This document shows, in pieces, positions 60,377 to 64,000 of a stretch of DNA of 64,000 bases. The stretch is from contig BPUI01000002.1 in the NCBI GenBank assembly GCA_019973575.1, forward strand, positions 930,001 through 994,000. Direction: 5' to 3'. Numbering within the stretch: the stretch's first letter is position 1; each line of letters begins with the position of its first letter. The notes under the pieces were generated by a model. That model had not been told where the DNA came from, did no database searches, and saw nothing but the letters and a program-made list of their open reading frames with translations. The stretch comes from Gemmatimonadetes bacterium T265 (lineage in GTDB: Bacteria > Gemmatimonadota > Gemmatimonadetes > Gemmatimonadales > Gemmatimonadaceae). The translations under genes were made by a program, and so were the position numbers.

Positions 60377-61324
60377 ATGACGCCAAATTCGGCACCGCCC
60401 GCGCCGACCGTGGTGCGATCGTTCCCCGACCGTCGCCGCACGCGCGCGCGTTTGCGCGCGGCCGTCGCGATGATCGTCCCCGCGCTCGTCGGGACCGCGT
60501 GCGCGTCCACGTTCGACGCGACGAAGTACACGAACCCGGTCGATCTGTACCGCGTGTCGGCGCAACGCATGCAGCGCCGGAAGTGGGACGACGCGCTCGC
60601 CGGGTTCGACCGCCTGGCGTCGCAGCTGCCAGCGCGTGACACGCTGCTGCCCCGCGTCTACTTCGCGCAGGGCCAGGCGCACGCGCGCAAGGACGAACAC
60701 CTGCTCGCCGCGCAGGCGTACGCGCGCATCCAGGACGCGTTCCCCGACGACTCGCTCGCGCCCGAGGCGCTCTACGAGGAAGGACGCGAGTACGAGCAGC
60801 TCTGGAACAAGCCCTCGCTCGACCCGCAGTATGGCCAGACCGCGCTCGCCACGTTCCGCCAGCTTCTGCAGCTCTACCCGGACTCGCGGCGTGTTCCCGA
60901 CGCGACACGCGAGGTCGCGAACGTGAACCAGATGTTCGCGGCGAAGGACCTCGAGACCGGGATGCACTATCTCCGGCGCAAGGCGTACGATCCCGCGCTG
61001 ATCTACTTCAAGGATGTCGTGCGGCTCTACCCCGGCACGCCAGCGGCGCGCGGCGCGTATCTCCGGATGGTGCAGTCGTACAAGGCGATCAACTATAAGG
61101 AAGAGATCGCCGAAACATGCACCGAGATGCGGCGGGCGTACGCGCGCGATGCCGAGGTACAGCGGGCGTGTGGGACGGCCGCCGCGCCGACGCCGACGAC
61201 GGCCGCGACGACCGGCGTCACGCCGCCCGCGCCGACCGCCCCGACGCCCGCCCGCCCGGCCTCGCCGGTGCCGCAGGCGGCCGACCAGCCGTCGGCGAGC
61301 GCGGGTGGCGCCGGGCGTCCCTGA
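60377..61324 (+). CDS. bamD: Outer membrane assembly lipoprotein BamD-like
   Basis: A 315-residue lipoprotein with lipid-attachment Cys C42 (LVGTACAST) and about five TPR-like repeats (for example RRKWDDALAGFDRLASQLP and ETGMHYLRRKAYDPALIYFK). The pattern YLRMVQSYKAINYKEEIAET fits BamD, which links BamA to the other parts of the beta-barrel machine. The last 75 residues are a Thr/Ala/Pro tail absent from standard BamD. ATG 60377 gives the signal sequence. Confidence 0.82.
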   Translation: MTPNSAPPAPTVVRSFPDRRRTRARLRAAVAMIVPALVGTACASTFDATKYTNPVDLYRVSAQRMQRRKWDDALAGFDRLASQLPARDTLLPRVYFAQGQAHARKDEHLLAAQAYARIQDAFPDDSLAPEALYEEGREYEQLWNKPSLDPQYGQTALATFRQLLQLYPDSRRVPDATREVANVNQMFAAKDLETGMHYLRRKAYDPALIYFKDVVRLYPGTPAARGAYLRMVQSYKAINYKEEIAETCTEMRRAYARDAEVQRACGTAAAPTPTTAATTGVTPPAPTAPTPARPASPVPQAADQPSASAGGAGRP

Positions 61325-61928
61325 AGCGGGGCGCCACCCCCATCCGTCCCGGGTCGGGATCTTCGGCGGCAGCTTCGATCCACCGCACGTCGGACACCTG
61401 CTGGCCGCGTCCGACGCGGTCGAGGTGCTCGGACTCGACCGTCTGCTCTTCGTTCCGGCCGCGACCCAGCCGCTGAAGCACGTGGGCCGGGGGCCGGCGC
61501 CCGACGCGGCGCGCGTCGCGATGCTCCGCGCACTCGTCGGGGACGATCCGCGCTTCGCCGTCGACGCGCTCGAAATCGAGCGTGGCGGGTTATCATACAC
61601 GGTCGACACGCTCGACACCCTCGCGGGGCGCTGGCCCGCCGCGCGGCGCTTCCTGCTCGTCGGAACCGACGTGCTCCGCACGTTCGACCGGTGGCGGGAT
61701 CCGCTGCGCGTGCGGGCGCTCGCCGCGCTCGTCGTGCTCGTCCGCGGCGACGACGAGCGCGCGGTCCCGCCGGACTTCCCGGGCGGTGTACCTCGGCTGT
61801 TGCCGACGCGCCGCGTCGACGTCTCGTCCACCGAAGTGCGCGCCCGGGTCGCGGCGGGCCGCTCCGTTCGCGGCTTCGTTCCCGACGCCGTCGCGGCGAT
61901 CATCCGCGACGGTCGGCTGTACCAGTAA
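61305..61928 (+). CDS. nadD: Nicotinate-nucleotide adenylyltransferase
   Basis: A 207-residue enzyme of NAD synthesis. It has the nucleotidyltransferase motif [18 protein letters not shown] and the C-terminal [26 protein letters not shown] 61305 is the only suitable start before the Rossmann core; it lies inside the 3' end of bamD, an overlap of 20 bases. Confidence 0.9.
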   Translation: MAPGVPEAGRHPHPSRVGIFGGSFDPPHVGHLLAASDAVEVLGLDRLLFVPAATQPLKHVGRGPAPDAARVAMLRALVGDDPRFAVDALEIERGGLSYTVDTLDTLAGRWPAARRFLLVGTDVLRTFDRWRDPLRVRALAALVVLVRGDDERAVPPDFPGGVPRLLPTRRVDVSSTEVRARVAAGRSVRGFVPDAVAAIIRDGRLYQ

Positions 61929-61975
61929 GATCGTTTCGCAGGCGCTGCGCCCGCAGCGTTCCGTTAGGAGACCCG

Positions 61976-64000
<2,025 letters not shown>

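Overview
The window is one contiguous, very GC-rich (about 70 percent) bacterial chromosome segment with tightly packed genes. Stop and start codons repeatedly overlap as ATGA, GTGA or TGATG. The Alternative Complex III respiratory genes, the ExbD/TonB cluster, outer-membrane assembly (BamD), the Bacteroidetes-like insertions in SecA and the absence of strong Shine-Dalgarno sites at most genes suggest a Gram-negative, didermic, respiring member of Gemmatimonadota or a close FCB relative. This assignment is inferred from gene content, not from a marker-gene tree.

Layout. 1-3703: the 3' part of an Alternative Complex III operon (actC partial, actD, actE, actF) ending in a hairpin terminator. 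3802-4504: tRNA-Ala(UGC) with its own promoter, then a peroxiredoxin. 4616-9026: two adjacent two-component systems, one cytosolic PAS kinase plus receiver-only regulator and one OmpR/HAMP-kinase pair. 9256-12852: a Ton energy-transduction cluster (tonB, exbB, exbD, exbD, tonB) broken up by strong hairpins. 13035-19745: transporters and a proton pyrophosphatase. 19827-20405: Dps.

20460-28694 (minus strand): a sugar kinase, two sodium/solute symporters, an A-type Fe-S carrier, a serine hydrolase and a GH3 hexosaminidase lipoprotein; together they look like a cell-wall amino-sugar salvage locus. 28823-36259: small lipoproteins, a CDP-alcohol phosphatidyltransferase beside myo-inositol-phosphate synthase (a likely inositol-phospholipid pair), and a pyruvate dehydrogenase cluster (E1 alpha, E1 beta, a small membrane protein, E2). 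36279-43161: PHP phosphoesterase, a pteridine-reductase-type SDR with an altered active site, thioredoxin reductase, an MBL-fold hydrolase, aspartase, an Rrf2 regulator and a coupled gene of unknown function.

43208-50637: tRNA-Leu(CAG), smpB, a cell-wall amidase, pyrD, pyrF, and the ribosomal alpha operon (rpmJ, rpsM, rpsK, rpsD, rpoA, rplQ, rpmB) closed by a terminator. 50711-60323: nucleotide-sugar genes for GDP-rhamnose (gmd, rmd) and a UDP-2,3-diacetamido-glucuronate type sugar (wbpD, wbpB, wbpE, wbpA), with carB embedded between them. 60377-64000: bamD, nadD and a 3'-truncated secA.

Two copies of a short inverted-repeat intergenic element (about 40504-40610 and 48708-48826) are present; no insertion sequence, prophage or CRISPR array was seen. 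The most notable oddities are the His-for-Tyr substitution in the SDR, a duplicated start region forming a four-codon mini-ORF before rpsK, an apparent CTG start coupled to the Rrf2 gene, and an excess of the 7-mer GTTAGGC in which the rare TTA leucine codon is concentrated.
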